NCBI GenBank assembly: GCA_001275005.1 | Contig: JWZX01003403.1 | Location: forward strand, 1 to 49,895 | Reading direction: 5' to 3' | Length of the DNA stretch: 49,895 nucleotides | Source of the DNA: Chrysochromulina tobinii | Taxonomy: Eukaryota > Haptophyta > Prymnesiales > Chrysochromulinaceae | Shown: one piece after another, positions 27,701-36,274 of the stretch | Layout: each line of letters starts with the position of its first letter | How positions within the stretch are numbered: position 1 is the first letter of the stretch | Made by a program: the position numbers and the translations under genes | The notes under the pieces: model-generated | Seen by the model: the letters and a program-made list of their open reading frames with translations, nothing else | Databases searched by the model: none | Told to the model about the DNA's origin: nothing

Positions 27701-29103
27701 CTCTCCCAGAGGCGAGTACGCGGCTCAGGAACGTTCTCACGAAGCCGCCCCCGCACGTCACGCTGGCCCTCGACGACGGTGAGCCGCTCGACTACACCGA
27801 AGATGACCTGACGCGCCGGGCGGTGCATCCTGAGGCCACGCTATGCCACGTGGCTCAGGCCCATGATGGACGCGTGAGCCAGCTGCTCATGGCAATGCTC
27901 GGCGGCGATGTGGCGCTGCTGCGTGGTGACGCCACGGCTGAGCAGCTCGCCAAGCTGGGCAGCCTGCTGCTCTCACGTGCTCAAGCGCCGCTCGGCTTCA
28001 TGCGTGGCCTCGATGCTGCGAAACTCGAGCCAGGCGTGCGGCTCGATGCCGACACGCACCTGCTGGAGATCGACGGCGATGTGCACCCTCCTGATGCGGC
28101 CGCCGCACAAGCCGCCTACCTCGCTAACCTCGTCCATCTCCCCGAGGGCGAGCAGGGCGACGCCGTCCGCTTCGCGCTCTATGGGGCGCTCGGCAAGACG
28201 GTCGCACTGCTCGCGCCAGCGGCCACGGTGAGCGACTTGACGCACTACTCGTTTCGTCACAATCTGCCCGACGTGGTGCTCCTTGGTCCGCACCATGCTG
28301 CTCACGACGACGCTCACGACCTGGGGACGAAAGGGACTGCTACAGAGGCGGCGGGAGCAGCGGCGCCGGCGCCTCCGTTTGTCGCCATCCTACGCGGCGT
28401 CTCGACCTCGATCGTTCGCCTGCCCGTCGCCCGAGGCAGCCTGAGCGCTCTGTCGATCGAGTTGCCCTTGGCCGAGCTCGACGATGTTCCTAGCGGCTCG
28501 GCCGCTGCTTCCGACGCCGCCGGCGCGCAACTCATCAGCGAGATCGACGAAGAGGATGATGAGGACCAGATTGAGATTCGCATGCTGCACACGGCGGCAG
28601 CAGCCAGCTTCGGCGCGCCCGCTAGTCAGGCGCCTTCTCTTGATGCGGGCTCGACGCTCACCCAAGCCCTCGGCGCGACGGCCCCGGGGCGCGCATGTCT
28701 CGAGTTGCTGCGCGCGCGCCGCGAGCACTGTGCCGCGGCTTCGGAGGTCGTACGACTGGGCAGCGCGCTCACGCCGCTCAAAGAGGAATGTCAATCGATC
28801 CGCCAAGAGCACACGAGAGCGGATGCGCGGGCCTCCGCGATGGCAGCGACGCTCAACGCCTGCCGCAAGCGAATACGCGAGATTGACGAGGCGCACCACG
28901 CGGCCGAGATCGACCGAGATCGACGCGAGATCGATGAGGCGCACCACGCGGCCGAGGCGGGCCCAAGTGAGCTCGAGGCAGCACGCGGCTTCGTGCGCGT
29001 CGCCCACCATGGCGCAGTTGCGAGCGATGGGCAGGTAGTGCAATCGCCGGCCACGCTCGGCAACGGCGAGCCACGTTCCCGCCGCCGCCTCGATCCCGAC
29101 TGA
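21707..29103 (+). CDS. SMCHD1: SMCHD1/GMI1-like GHKL-ATPase with Ig-like repeats and hinge-like C-terminus
   Basis: This is a split gene. My model has exons up to 21922, then 22050-22279, 22458-22684 and 22837-29103, all joined in compatible phase by GT-AG. The start (ATG 21707) and the first junction are unresolved: the frame changes near 21825-21865. The joined N-terminus carries the GHKL signature: ALGEIFDN (N-box), then LRMLDNGKGLD, then GALGEYGVGEKGG. The 2.1-kb-plus downstream part has a transducer-like region, several Ig-like repeats (each with a 'D..GN' turn, for example KDVAGN and RDNYGN), a coiled coil near 27420-27640, a region resembling an SMC hinge (VRFALYGALGKTVALLAPAATV) and a second coiled coil. 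Order and size (about 2.2-2.3 thousand residues) match non-canonical SMC proteins such as SMCHD1 and plant GMI1, which act in chromatin silencing and DNA repair. A 48-bp tandem duplication near 28879-28957 repeats EIDEAHHAAE. Confidence 0.75.
21923..22049 (+). other. Predicted intron in the SMCHD1-like gene
   Basis: The donor GTGGGT follows CAGCAGAG, and the acceptor TTCTAACAG precedes GGGCCTC. The 127-nt removal is phase-consistent (phase 2) and joins PESQQR to GLDMYVAKART. It bypasses the in-frame stop TAA at 22044-22046. Confidence 0.5.
22280..22457 (+). other. Predicted intron between the GHKL N-box and G1 motif
   Basis: The donor is GTGCGC directly after GACAACCCGATCG, and the acceptor is CGCGCAG before AGCACGTC. 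The intron is 178 nt and phase 1 on both sides. Removal joins ALGEIFDNPI to EHVIRRC in frame, restoring the expected order of N-box then DNGxGLD. Confidence 0.65.
22685..22836 (+). other. Predicted intron before the large SMCHD1-like exon
   Basis: The donor is GTGCGC after GCAAAGACG, and the acceptor is CCCTCGCAG. The intron is 152 nt, phase 0, with a CTGAC-type branch candidate about 30 nt before the acceptor. It joins GKSHSAKT to RAVDVRHRSFFSGALGEYGVG in frame. An alternative acceptor at 22873 would break phase with this donor. Confidence 0.6.
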
Positions 29104-30041
29104 TGTGCCGACAGTCGAGTTTCTCGAACCCTCGGGGGCTGCGCAGGGAGCGCCGGTGGCAGTGCCGTGGGAGCCCGGCCCAGCCGACTCTTCGCATGGC
29201 CGTACCGTACATGCACAGTCGGCACAGCAGAAAAGACCTCGTTTGGTTGACGCGCCACCATTCGGTACTAGTAGGCGGAGCTGCTGAGTGCTGTATTGTG
29301 TATTCAGCTGTATTTGCAAGACACTGTCTCGCAAATGGACATCTAGAGTCATATTTTTGTATCGTCGTGTAACGTGTATCCGGCGCTTCCCCACAGGTCC
29401 CTGGCGCCCGGCGCCCCCCCGGGGGTGCGGGTCATTAAGCGGAGTTATATCGACTTATCGTCTGATTAAGTCTGAGCACCGGGCATGACACCGGGACAGG
29501 TGAGGAAGGTGGAAGCCTCAGTGATTAACCGGCCCTCGCGAAAAAGCGCGCGCGCCGTGGGAAAGAGCCGAAGGTACCAAGGCGAGCCGATTGCGAGGAC
29601 GGCGGCCCCGACGGCGGCCCCGGCTCGGAGAGTCACTCTGCCAGAGTCGGAGTTCCCGCCCCGGGCCCCGGGACCAATCCGACTGGGAATGCGACTGACC
29701 GACTGTGCCTCCGGCTACAGGACGTCGGTGTAGGACTTGTAGAGCGACGGCTCGAGCATCTCACGAGAGCCTCTCCTCGCCGTCAATAACTCGCAGGCCA
29801 CCTCGTAAATCGGCGGCGCTGTGTGCGAGACGTAGCGCGCGTAAACCTTCTTGATTACAAATTAAAGCGTGTCTGTGTTTCATGTAGTTTACATGACCAG
29901 TAGATAACTAAAGTGTCTAAAGTCGAGTAAGACGCTCCTCAAGTACACCGAAACGAAACGAAACGACAAACGGGAGCGGGAAGCCGGCGGTAGCTCTTTA
30001 CACACGTCACATGTGTGTATTCTGAGCGGGCATTAAACAGT
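29104..30041. other. Intergenic region upstream of the FKBP gene
   Basis: Roughly 0.9 kb without a convincing gene. It holds a G/C-rich patch (29398-29430), an AT-rich patch (29430-29470), a short hairpin CATGTA-GTT-TACATG near 29882-29896 and a GAAAC tandem run near 29950-29966. The small open frames have no recognisable features. Confidence 0.4.
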
Positions 30042-30069
30042 GCCGTAGCACCGGTTGTCGCGTCTGTCG
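30042..30069 (+). promoter_or_regulatory. Shared 28-bp upstream element, copy 2 (FKBP)
   Basis: The 28-bp core is identical to the other two copies and is in sense orientation 42 bp before the FKBP ATG. The downstream part is GTTAACGTT then TACAC at 30080-30084, matching copy 1 almost base for base. The upstream part (GAGCGGGCATTAAACAG) matches copy 3 with small differences. Confidence 0.7.
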
Positions 30070-30111
30070 CGTTAACGTTTACACGCAAAAAAAGGTTGTT
30101 CACAGGGCACG

Positions 30112-30661
30112 ATGATGAAGTCTCTTCTCCTCGTCGGTGCGATCGTCATCGCGACCGTCTCCGCTACGAACGAGGCTGGCCTCGCATTCCTGGCTGCGAA
30201 CAAAGAAAAGCCAGGGGTCGTCACGCTGGCCTCCGGCCTCCAGTACAAGGTGCTCTCTGCAGGCAGCGGCACCGATCACCCGCTTGTCAGCGCGCCATGT
30301 GAGTGCCACTACGAAGGGCGCACCGCGGCCAACTATCCCAGCGGCCCCGTCTTCGATTCGTCCTATGCCCGGGGCCAGCCGAGCACGTTTGCGCCCAACC
30401 AGGTCATCAAGGGTGAGTCTGGTGCGGTCAAGCATTCAGGACCTGCAACACTGACCCACGCGTTCGACCTCTCGCTGCCCAGGCTGGACGGAGGCGATGC
30501 AGCTCATGGTCGAGGGTGACAAGTGGGAGCTTTACATCCCGTCGGACCTCGCGTACGGCGACCGTGGCCGCCCACCCAAGATTGGAGGCGGTGACTGCCT
30601 GATCTTCACCATCGAGATCCTCAAGATCATGGGCGGCAAGAAGGCCAAGGAGGAGATGTGA
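30112..30661 (+). CDS. Secreted FKBP-type peptidyl-prolyl isomerase with one 70-nt intron
   Basis: Exons 30112-30412 and 30483-30661 encode 159 aa. MMKSLLLVGAIVIATVSA is a signal peptide, so the protein enters the secretory pathway. The mature part is a single FKBP domain preceded by the short helix (FLAANKEKPGVVTL, then SGLQYKVL) seen in MIP/FkpA-type enzymes. Conserved FKBP features are CHYEGR, PVFDSSY, VIKGWTEAMQLM (formed only after splicing), WELYIPSDLAYGDRG and IGGGDCLIFTIEIL. Without splicing the frame runs into an early stop, so the intron is well supported. The reaction is cis-trans isomerisation of Xaa-Pro bonds during protein folding. The C-terminus KKAKEEM lacks an ER-retention signal. 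It is preceded by copy 2 of the shared 28-bp element. Confidence 0.92.
30413..30482 (+). other. Intron of the FKBP gene
   Basis: A 70-nt GT-AG intron with the canonical donor GTGAGT, a branch-like CTGAC, and acceptor CTGCCCAG. It is phase 1 on both sides. Removal rebuilds the diagnostic FKBP segment VIKGWTEAM. Confidence 0.9.
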
Positions 30662-31749
30662 CTGACCAAGAAACCGCGGGGCAGGGGCAGACGAGTCTCT
30701 AGAGACTCGCGACTGTGATCGCTCGGCAAGTCGGGGTAAACGCGCACCCGAGGCGCGAAGCGGCGACTCGGTGTGAGTGGATTGCTCCCTTATTGGCCCG
30801 TTTTTTGGTCCCTTATTTGGTCACCAGCGACGGCGCACCGGCGCACGACCGACGATGGCTGTACTCCAAATTATGTGCGCGATGTGTTGGCCGTGGTGTC
30901 GTCTGCTGGCAACTCATGGCCGCGATGGCGATGGGAAGATTCTGGTTTACGCGGAGGGGGGGCGGTTTTCCCCGCCGCGCCACGGAGAGCGGGGCGACGG
31001 GTGAGTGGGCGCGCGGCGCGGGGCGGCGGCGAGCGAGAGGTTGCGCACGGTGCGGGCTCCGGCTCGGCTACCAGCTGTATCGTATCATTGCGGTACCAAT
31101 AACTTATTGGTACCTTTATAGTATCACGTTGTACCCGGGGGCGGGCTCTCTTTTGCACTTTTGCGGGCACCGCACTCCGGCACTGGTCCTGGTCGGGTCC
31201 GTGTTCCGGCCGCCGGCGCCCCGCGCCGGTCGGGTGGCTCGGCTGTCCGGTCCGGTGCGCGCGGCGCTGTTCCGCTGTATTATGCGGACTTGGGTATGCC
31301 GCGACGACGTGCGTAGCCGTCCTCCCCGCCTCCTGCGCTGTATAGAGACGAGATCCCTGATACTCGGTGTCGTATGTTCGGTCGGGCGAGCTGGTGTGGC
31401 CCTACGCAAAGGCTACGCCGCCGTGCGCCGAAACCGCTCGTTATGAATACGCCGCTATGTGGCGTGTCGCTGTGCGCTCATGTGTGCGCTGTCGGAAGCT
31501 GGCAACGGTTCGGGCCGGCGCCGGGCGCGGGTCCGCACGCTCCTCACCTCCGCACCCGCACGTTGCGAGCGTTTGAGGATTCATGCAGCGTCCATGTCTG
31601 ACTCTAGAACCTCGGAAGTTAGGGTCCGCGACAGGCCAAACTTGTATACAGGAGCTCGCCGACATGTCGCTGCACCTCTGCCCATGAGTGATGAGAGAGC
31701 GCACAGTCCACAGACACAGTGCACAGACACAGTCCACAGATGTGCAGGC
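30662..31749. other. Intergenic region between convergent FKBP and P4H genes
   Basis: About 1.1 kb. A 243-codon open frame on + (30715-31446) looks like chance translation. The region contains a perfect short hairpin (31092-31114) and, next to the P4H stop, a short imperfect repeat of CACAGACACAGT near 31707-31735. No RNA gene is recognised. Confidence 0.45.
31092..31114. repeat. Perfect 10-bp inverted repeat with 3-nt loop
   Basis: GGTACCAATA, ACT, TATTGGTACC. It is an AT-containing perfect hairpin inside a GC-rich convergent intergenic region. It could be part of a transcript 3' end or be chance. Confidence 0.5.
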
Positions 31750-33288
31750 TCACCCCATTGTGCAGCCCTTCGAGTGCGCTGTACGGAAGTCATACTGGTG
31801 GATCCAAAAGTTGGCGCCATATTTCTCGCCGAGCAGCACGGGCAATGCCTCGTGGTGTGTGCGCGTGTCGATGTTGTTGGGCGCATCAGCGAGGACGGAG
31901 GGCCACAGGACCGCCTTCCCCTTCTCGGGCTTGAAGGTGACGGGCGGCTTGAGGTCAGTGAACTTCGTGCCGCCACCGGCGCCCTCAGGAAGGTCGTTGA
32001 GGTACATGAACATGGTGTAGATGCGCACGCCCTGCACCCGGTGGCGGTCGCCGTCGATGTAGTCCGAATGGCGTTTATAGAAGGCGCACGATGGATCGCG
32101 CTCGCTCGGGCAAGCATGGTAGTAGACGAGCTGTGCGAACTCGGCGTTCGCCACAGGGGTTTGTGTGACGTCGCTCACACGCTGCTGCACGGCCTGCACG
32201 AGCGGGTCGTTCAGGCAGCTTCGCTCCTGGCACCACGTGTGGCGCGAGGTGCGGATCTCAGTCTTCACGTCCGTCATCTTGCCATCGGCGGAGAAGCCGA
32301 CGCCCCGTGACTCCGTGTACTTGCCCTTGCCGTGTCCGATGAAGGCATCCGCCTCGGCGTCGCTCAGGAAGGCGTGGAAGAGCACCACGGGCGGATCGTT
32401 CGAAATGAGCTCCGGCTTCAGATCGCGAAACTCCAACATGACGCGTTCAAAGGTGGCGTTCATCATACCGGGTGAGAGAGCGGGCAGCATAGAAGCATCG
32501 CGCGGGCAGCGCACGTTGTACTCGGCCAGCGAGGCCGCGAGCTTCTTCTCCTGCGCCGCGCGCGCCTCGGGCGAGCACGAGTAGGCGCAGCTGCGGTACA
32601 TGAAGCCCTTGTTGATCTCGCACTCCCCCGAGGCAGCCCAGGCGATGCACTCGCCAGGCTCCTTCCACGAGTCAACGAGCTCGCCCGTCGAGCTCGTGCG
32701 TGCCGCGTCCGCGCGCTCGCATGTGACCTTGCACTTGGCTCGCATAAACTCCGGGTTGGCGGTGCACTCGCCCTGCTTCGCCCACCCGGCGCATTCCTTG
32801 TCCTCGCCCTCGGCCGCAGCATTCCAGTTGTGGCCCGTGAGGCTGGGCTTCGCCGCCGAGGCAGCCTCCTCGCCGGCCGCGCTCGTCGGGAACTCCCACT
32901 GCGTCTCGCGCGTCGCGGTCTTAAAGTAGTATGTCTTTCCGCTCGTCGGATCCGTTGCCGAGCCCCAACCCTGTGGCAGCTGGCCGCTGGAATTCTCCGT
33001 CTTGGATGACGCATCTCGCCCAGGTGGAGGAGAGTCTCGACGAGGATGTGCCGCGTCTCGCCGCTGCGCTGCATCGGTCCGCGGTGACTGCGGTGCCTGC
33101 CCGCTCCTGGAGACAAATGCAATGCCAGCAGCCACGAGGACGACGACCGGCGCGGCCCACAGCATCGTCTTGGCAACGTCGGCGCGCTTTCGGCTGGTGC
33201 CCACCTTCTTCTTCGACGGTGGAGCGGCCGAAACTCCATCGGCCGGAACTCCGTCGGCCGGTGTTCCTGAGCTCTTCTTCTTTGCCAT
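31750..33288 (-). CDS. Membrane prolyl 4-hydroxylase with WW and two ShK domains
   Basis: This encodes 512 aa from the ATG at 33288. It has a basic N-terminus, then one transmembrane helix at 42-59 (MLWAAPVVVLVAAGIAFV), giving type II topology. A WW domain follows (104-134, LPQGWG...TYYF...TQWEFP), then two six-cysteine ShK-type modules (about 165-190 and 213-238, each with ECxxWAxxGEC...C...C). The C-terminal 2-oxoglutarate/Fe(II) dioxygenase domain is at about 300-500. Iron ligands are H407 and D409 (RHSDYID) and H478 or H479, with K489 (GEKYG) as the 2-oxoglutarate-binding base. It would hydroxylate proline in secreted proteins in the ER or Golgi. P4H-ShK fusions are known in animals, plants and algae; the added WW domain is less usual. 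It is divergent from the FHA gene (182-bp gap). Confidence 0.9.
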   Translation of the reverse strand: MAKKKSSGTPADGVPADGVSAAPPSKKKVGTSRKRADVAKTMLWAAPVVVLVAAGIAFVSRSGQAPQSPRTDAAQRRDAAHPRRDSPPPGRDASSKTENSSGQLPQGWGSATDPTSGKTYYFKTATRETQWEFPTSAAGEEAASAAKPSLTGHNWNAAAEGEDKECAGWAKQGECTANPEFMRAKCKVTCERADAARTSSTGELVDSWKEPGECIAWAASGECEINKGFMYRSCAYSCSPEARAAQEKKLAASLAEYNVRCPRDASMLPALSPGMMNATFERVMLEFRDLKPELISNDPPVVLFHAFLSDAEADAFIGHGKGKYTESRGVGFSADGKMTDVKTEIRTSRHTWCQERSCLNDPLVQAVQQRVSDVTQTPVANAEFAQLVYYHACPSERDPSCAFYKRHSDYIDGDRHRVQGVRIYTMFMYLNDLPEGAGGGTKFTDLKPPVTFKPEKGKAVLWPSVLADAPNNIDTRTHHEALPVLLGEKYGANFWIHQYDFRTAHSKGCTMG

Positions 33289-33470
33289 GCACTCTCACGA
33301 CACGGATCGCACGAGCGGAAATGTGCTTGCAAAAGATTCACGCCATGCAGGGCATCGTGAGGCGCTCGGATTTGAATGGGGAAAGGGTTCACTATTGGAT
33401 TCGGTGTCCGCGAGTAGCACTCGACGTTTCACGGGGTCTTCGGGACATTTCCAAGTCTTTGCGGGACGCA
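33289..33470. promoter_or_regulatory. Divergent promoter region between P4H (-) and the FHA protein (+)
   Basis: This 182-bp gap carries the promoters of two divergent genes. No copy of the 28-bp element is present, and no TATA-like site is convincing. Confidence 0.45.
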
Positions 33471-34247
33471 ATGGCCGCCTCTGGCGGCCGCGGCATCTGG
33501 CTCGCCTTCGCAGTTTCAGCTGTTGCAGGATTGGTGGCCGTGCCGGCGCCCAAGTTCACCTCGGCCATGACGCTGGCGGTGGCGCCGCGAGCCTTCATCT
33601 TCCTCCAGTATGGCGGACAGAATGGCTACGGCGGCTACGGTGGCCAGCAGGGGTACGGCGGCTCTGGCAGCCCGCAGGGCTACGGGCCGCAGCAAGGATA
33701 CGGCATGTCGGCTCCGGGTTACGGCACCCAGCAGGGCTACGGGATGGGCGGTCAGGGTTGGCATTTGGTGCCTCGCGGCGGCGTGGCGGGAGTTCTGAGG
33801 ACAGACCACACGGTGCCATTTGGCGGACGGCAGGTGCTGGGTCGCTACGACATGGTGGAGCAGCTCGGGCAGATGCTGACGATCTCACGGGAGCAGTGCA
33901 TCGTGCAGGTATCGCCCGACGGCATGGCCATGCTCACCTCGATGGGCAAACCTCCCACGGGCTGGAAGCAGGGCCGTGAGTTTCCGTGGCAATGGCTGCA
34001 GAGTGGGCAATCCGTTCAGCTCGCGCCCGGGAATAAGATCAGCTTGGACGCGGCGAACCCCGAGGAGGCTGTCTACATCTGCCAGCTAGTAGGCACCGCC
34101 GCCCCTCCCGGAGTGGACCCAGGCTACGGTCAGCAGGGCGGCTACGGTGGTTACCCGCAACAGGGCGGCTTCGGTCAGCAAGGGTACGGTCAGCAGGGCT
34201 ACGGTCAGCAGGGCTACGGTCAGCAGGGCGGCTACCGAGGCTACTAA
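33471..34247 (+). CDS. FHA-like domain flanked by Gly-Tyr-Gln repeats, with hydrophobic N-terminus
   Basis: This encodes 258 aa from the ATG at 33471. Residues 9-24 are hydrophobic (IWLAFAVSAVAGLVAV), suggesting a signal peptide or anchor. Residues 47-97 are GYGQQ/GYGG repeats. Residues about 98-207 fit a forkhead-associated fold: GRQVLGRYDMV, then LTISREQCIVQV, PPTGW, then VQLAPGNKISL and AVYICQL. In FHA domains the GR and SR residues bind phosphothreonine; GR (124-125) and SR (139-140) are present, but the usual His after SR is Gln. The C-terminus (219-258) has further Gly-Tyr-Gln repeats from a 15-bp tandem repeat (GGCTACGGTCAGCAG). Such repeats favour phase separation or gel-like assembly. 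Partner and location are unknown. FHA is judged from motif spacing only. Confidence 0.65.
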   Translation: MAASGGRGIWLAFAVSAVAGLVAVPAPKFTSAMTLAVAPRAFIFLQYGGQNGYGGYGGQQGYGGSGSPQGYGPQQGYGMSAPGYGTQQGYGMGGQGWHLVPRGGVAGVLRTDHTVPFGGRQVLGRYDMVEQLGQMLTISREQCIVQVSPDGMAMLTSMGKPPTGWKQGREFPWQWLQSGQSVQLAPGNKISLDAANPEEAVYICQLVGTAAPPGVDPGYGQQGGYGGYPQQGGFGQQGYGQQGYGQQGYGQQGGYRGY

Positions 34248-34677
34248 AGCGTGGTTACGCCTCCAGATGGTTGAGATTGTCGAGCAGCAAGGTTCAGCAC
34301 ACAGCGACCCGGAGACGAGAGAGTTTGCAGGGCAGGAAGGGCCCTTGGAAGGGCCGTCTTTATCGCATCTCTGTGAACGATCGATTGCGGTGTGCGCCCC
34401 CGGCGCCCGCTTGTAGCACATCCCAAATGGACGATCTCAAAGATGCGTAGATAGCGTGTATATCCTTTCCTAAAGTACCTTTATGAAGTGGCAATGGGAA
34501 ATGAATTCGGACCGGTAAGGATCCCTCGGCCTCCAGCTCCACCCCGCCGCACCGGACCGCTGACCCGATGCCGCTGACTCGACTGTCTCCGCTCCGACAC
34601 GTCGACACGAGCATGACATCAACACGACAAGGGCAGCGGACCCCACACCCCACAGGAGTATGAGTGGGAGGTTCAAC
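34248..34677. other. Convergent intergenic region
   Basis: 430 bp between the stop of the FHA protein (+) and the stop of the oxygenase (-). No gene, RNA or notable repeat is seen. Confidence 0.5.
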
Positions 34678-35061
34678 CTAGGGTGATAGCCGCTCAAATG
34701 ATGAAACGTCGTATCCATAAGACTTGAGCAGCTCCAGCTGTTGAGCCCGCGTCTCTGGGTCTTCTGACAGCTCTATGGTCATCGACTGCGCCGCCTGCGG
34801 ATCGTTGAGGCTGGAGGTTGCGCAGTCGGCAGCCTTGTGGGTGGCAGTGGGCGGGATAGGCATCGTGTATTGCACGTCCGTCCGCAGCACGTACTTTGCG
34901 GGCGGCTTCATGAACAGAGGGCGGGCTGCCATGCAATCGAGTGGGGCCAGCGGCATGCCCTCGTGCAGCAGTGCGTCTGCCGAGTGCGAGACACCGGTGC
35001 GGCCCAGCTTGAAGCTCTGGCCGAAGCACAGCGCACTGCCGGTAATCGGGGTGACAGCCAC

Positions 35062-35094
<33 letters not shown>

Positions 35095-36021
35095 GCTGCT
35101 GCTGCTGCTGCTGCTCGTGGTGGTGGTGCTCCTGCTCGCCCCAGGCGCCGCCTCCTCGCTCAGCTCCTCGCTCAGCTCCTCGCCTTCCAAATGAAGAAGG
35201 GTCTCTCCACCAACAAAGCCGTCCGTCAGGTAGAGGAGCACGGACAGATGCGAGATCCGATCTCCGGCCGACCACGCCCACTGCCCGCGCGCGGCTGACG
35301 AGTACTTCCATCCGTCGCTTCGCATCTTCGACTCGCAGCCGTCGACGCCAATTTCGAGGCGGCTGCCGGGCCAGACCTCATCATAATGGGCCTTAAAGGC
35401 GTCTTTGCCGTCGCTCTCGTACCGATAGATGCGGCTGCGAGCGGACAGGCCGGCGATCACGTACTCGCCCGTCGGCGCACCCTCTACCAGCCGAATCCAA
35501 GGCGGTGTGCCTCCCGACGACTCGAGCCACTCGAGTGTGGGTGCGGGTGTACCAGGAGCGTGGATGGCGATGGTCCATGGGAGATGAGGCACGAGGCGCT
35601 TGAGGAGCTGAAGCTCGAGCTCTGCGTGCAGCACCCAAGAGAGAGCGCCATTCTGGCGCTCCTTTTCCGCATCTGCGGCGCGCTCGAACCCCATCGAGTC
35701 CGCCACAGCCACCATCCGTGCGGCCTCCGCAGCTGAAATGACGTTGTTCAGGAAGAATGCCGAGCGAGCGGTACCTAGATCTTGACGAGTGCTGACTGGT
35801 CCGACCTCGTCCAGCTTGAACCAAGGAGCGCACCACATGTTTGCGTATGGCGTTGCCTCATTGGATGCGCTCAGTACCTTCACAGGCACCTCAGCCGCGT
35901 TCATCGACAATGACCTTGCTTGACCATGAAGGGTCAGACGAGTCAGGCAACTGGCGGAACTGGGCACACGCAGACCATGTGCTAATGAGATGGCGAAGGC
36001 CCCAAGAAGAGTGCCCATCAT
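34678..36021 (-). CDS. 2-oxoglutarate/Fe(II) oxygenase, prolyl 4-hydroxylase-like, with poly-Ser insert
   Basis: This encodes 447 aa from the ATG at 36021. The frame extends to a GTG at 36129, but that overlaps the shared upstream element, so 36021 is preferred. The N-terminus MMGTLLGAFAISLAHG is hydrophobic and may be a signal peptide. The double-stranded beta-helix spans about 195-390, with iron ligands H212 and D214 (AHYDEVWPGS) and H353 (LLHEG) and 2-oxoglutarate-binding R380 (KYVLRTDVQY). The LSVLLYLTDGFVGGETLLH strand is typical of the family. Between the core strands an insert at residues 298-320 is almost pure Thr and Ser, encoded by a CAG/CTG repeat (35063-35115). The substrate is unknown; prolyl hydroxylation is inferred from the family. 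Confidence 0.85.
35063..35115. repeat. CTG/CAG trinucleotide repeat inside the oxygenase gene
   Basis: About 17 CTG units, interrupted once by CCG, on the + strand. Read on the minus (coding) strand it is AGC and gives a serine tract with one glycine. Such repeats are length-unstable. It lies in a surface insert of the enzyme and keeps frame. Confidence 0.9.
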
Positions 36022-36128
36022 TTCAAAGAATTCCTTGCAGGGAGAGAGGGGCCGATTGGGCCGCAGATTTCTCCGAGGTGTTGTCGGTTGAGGAATTCGA
36101 TACTTTGTCCGTGTGAGCTTTATAAACA

Positions 36129-36156
36129 CGACAGACGCGACAACCGGTGCTACGGC
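36129..36156 (-). promoter_or_regulatory. Shared 28-bp upstream element, copy 3 (oxygenase)
   Basis: Identical 28-bp core, sense orientation, 108 bp before the oxygenase ATG. Downstream the copy carries TGTTTATAAAGC and then TCACAC (36116-36111), 12 nt after the core. Upstream of the core it shares GAGCGGGCA and CAG with copy 2. Confidence 0.7.
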
Positions 36157-36274
36157 GCTGTTACTGCCCGCTCGAACGTGTGGCCTGGGAATGGTGGCGC
36201 GTGCAAAATGACGACATCAGTCATCTCGGTACAACTGTCACGGCCGTGCATGCGCGCGAAAGTGCGTGTCTACA

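Noticed and set aside
29398-29520. Possible snRNA or structured RNA gene
   Set aside because: No U1, U2, U4, U5 or U6 signature sequence is recognisable; only a GC-rich then AT-rich patch.
30715-31446. 243-codon + strand frame in the FKBP-P4H gap
   Set aside because: Starts at a non-ATG codon, has no recognisable domain, and has Cys/Arg/Trp-rich composition consistent with noncoding DNA.
36019-36129. GTG start at 36129 for the second oxygenase
   Set aside because: It is a non-ATG codon inside the shared 28-bp upstream element; the ATG pair at 36021/36018 begins a hydrophobic signal-like N-terminus.
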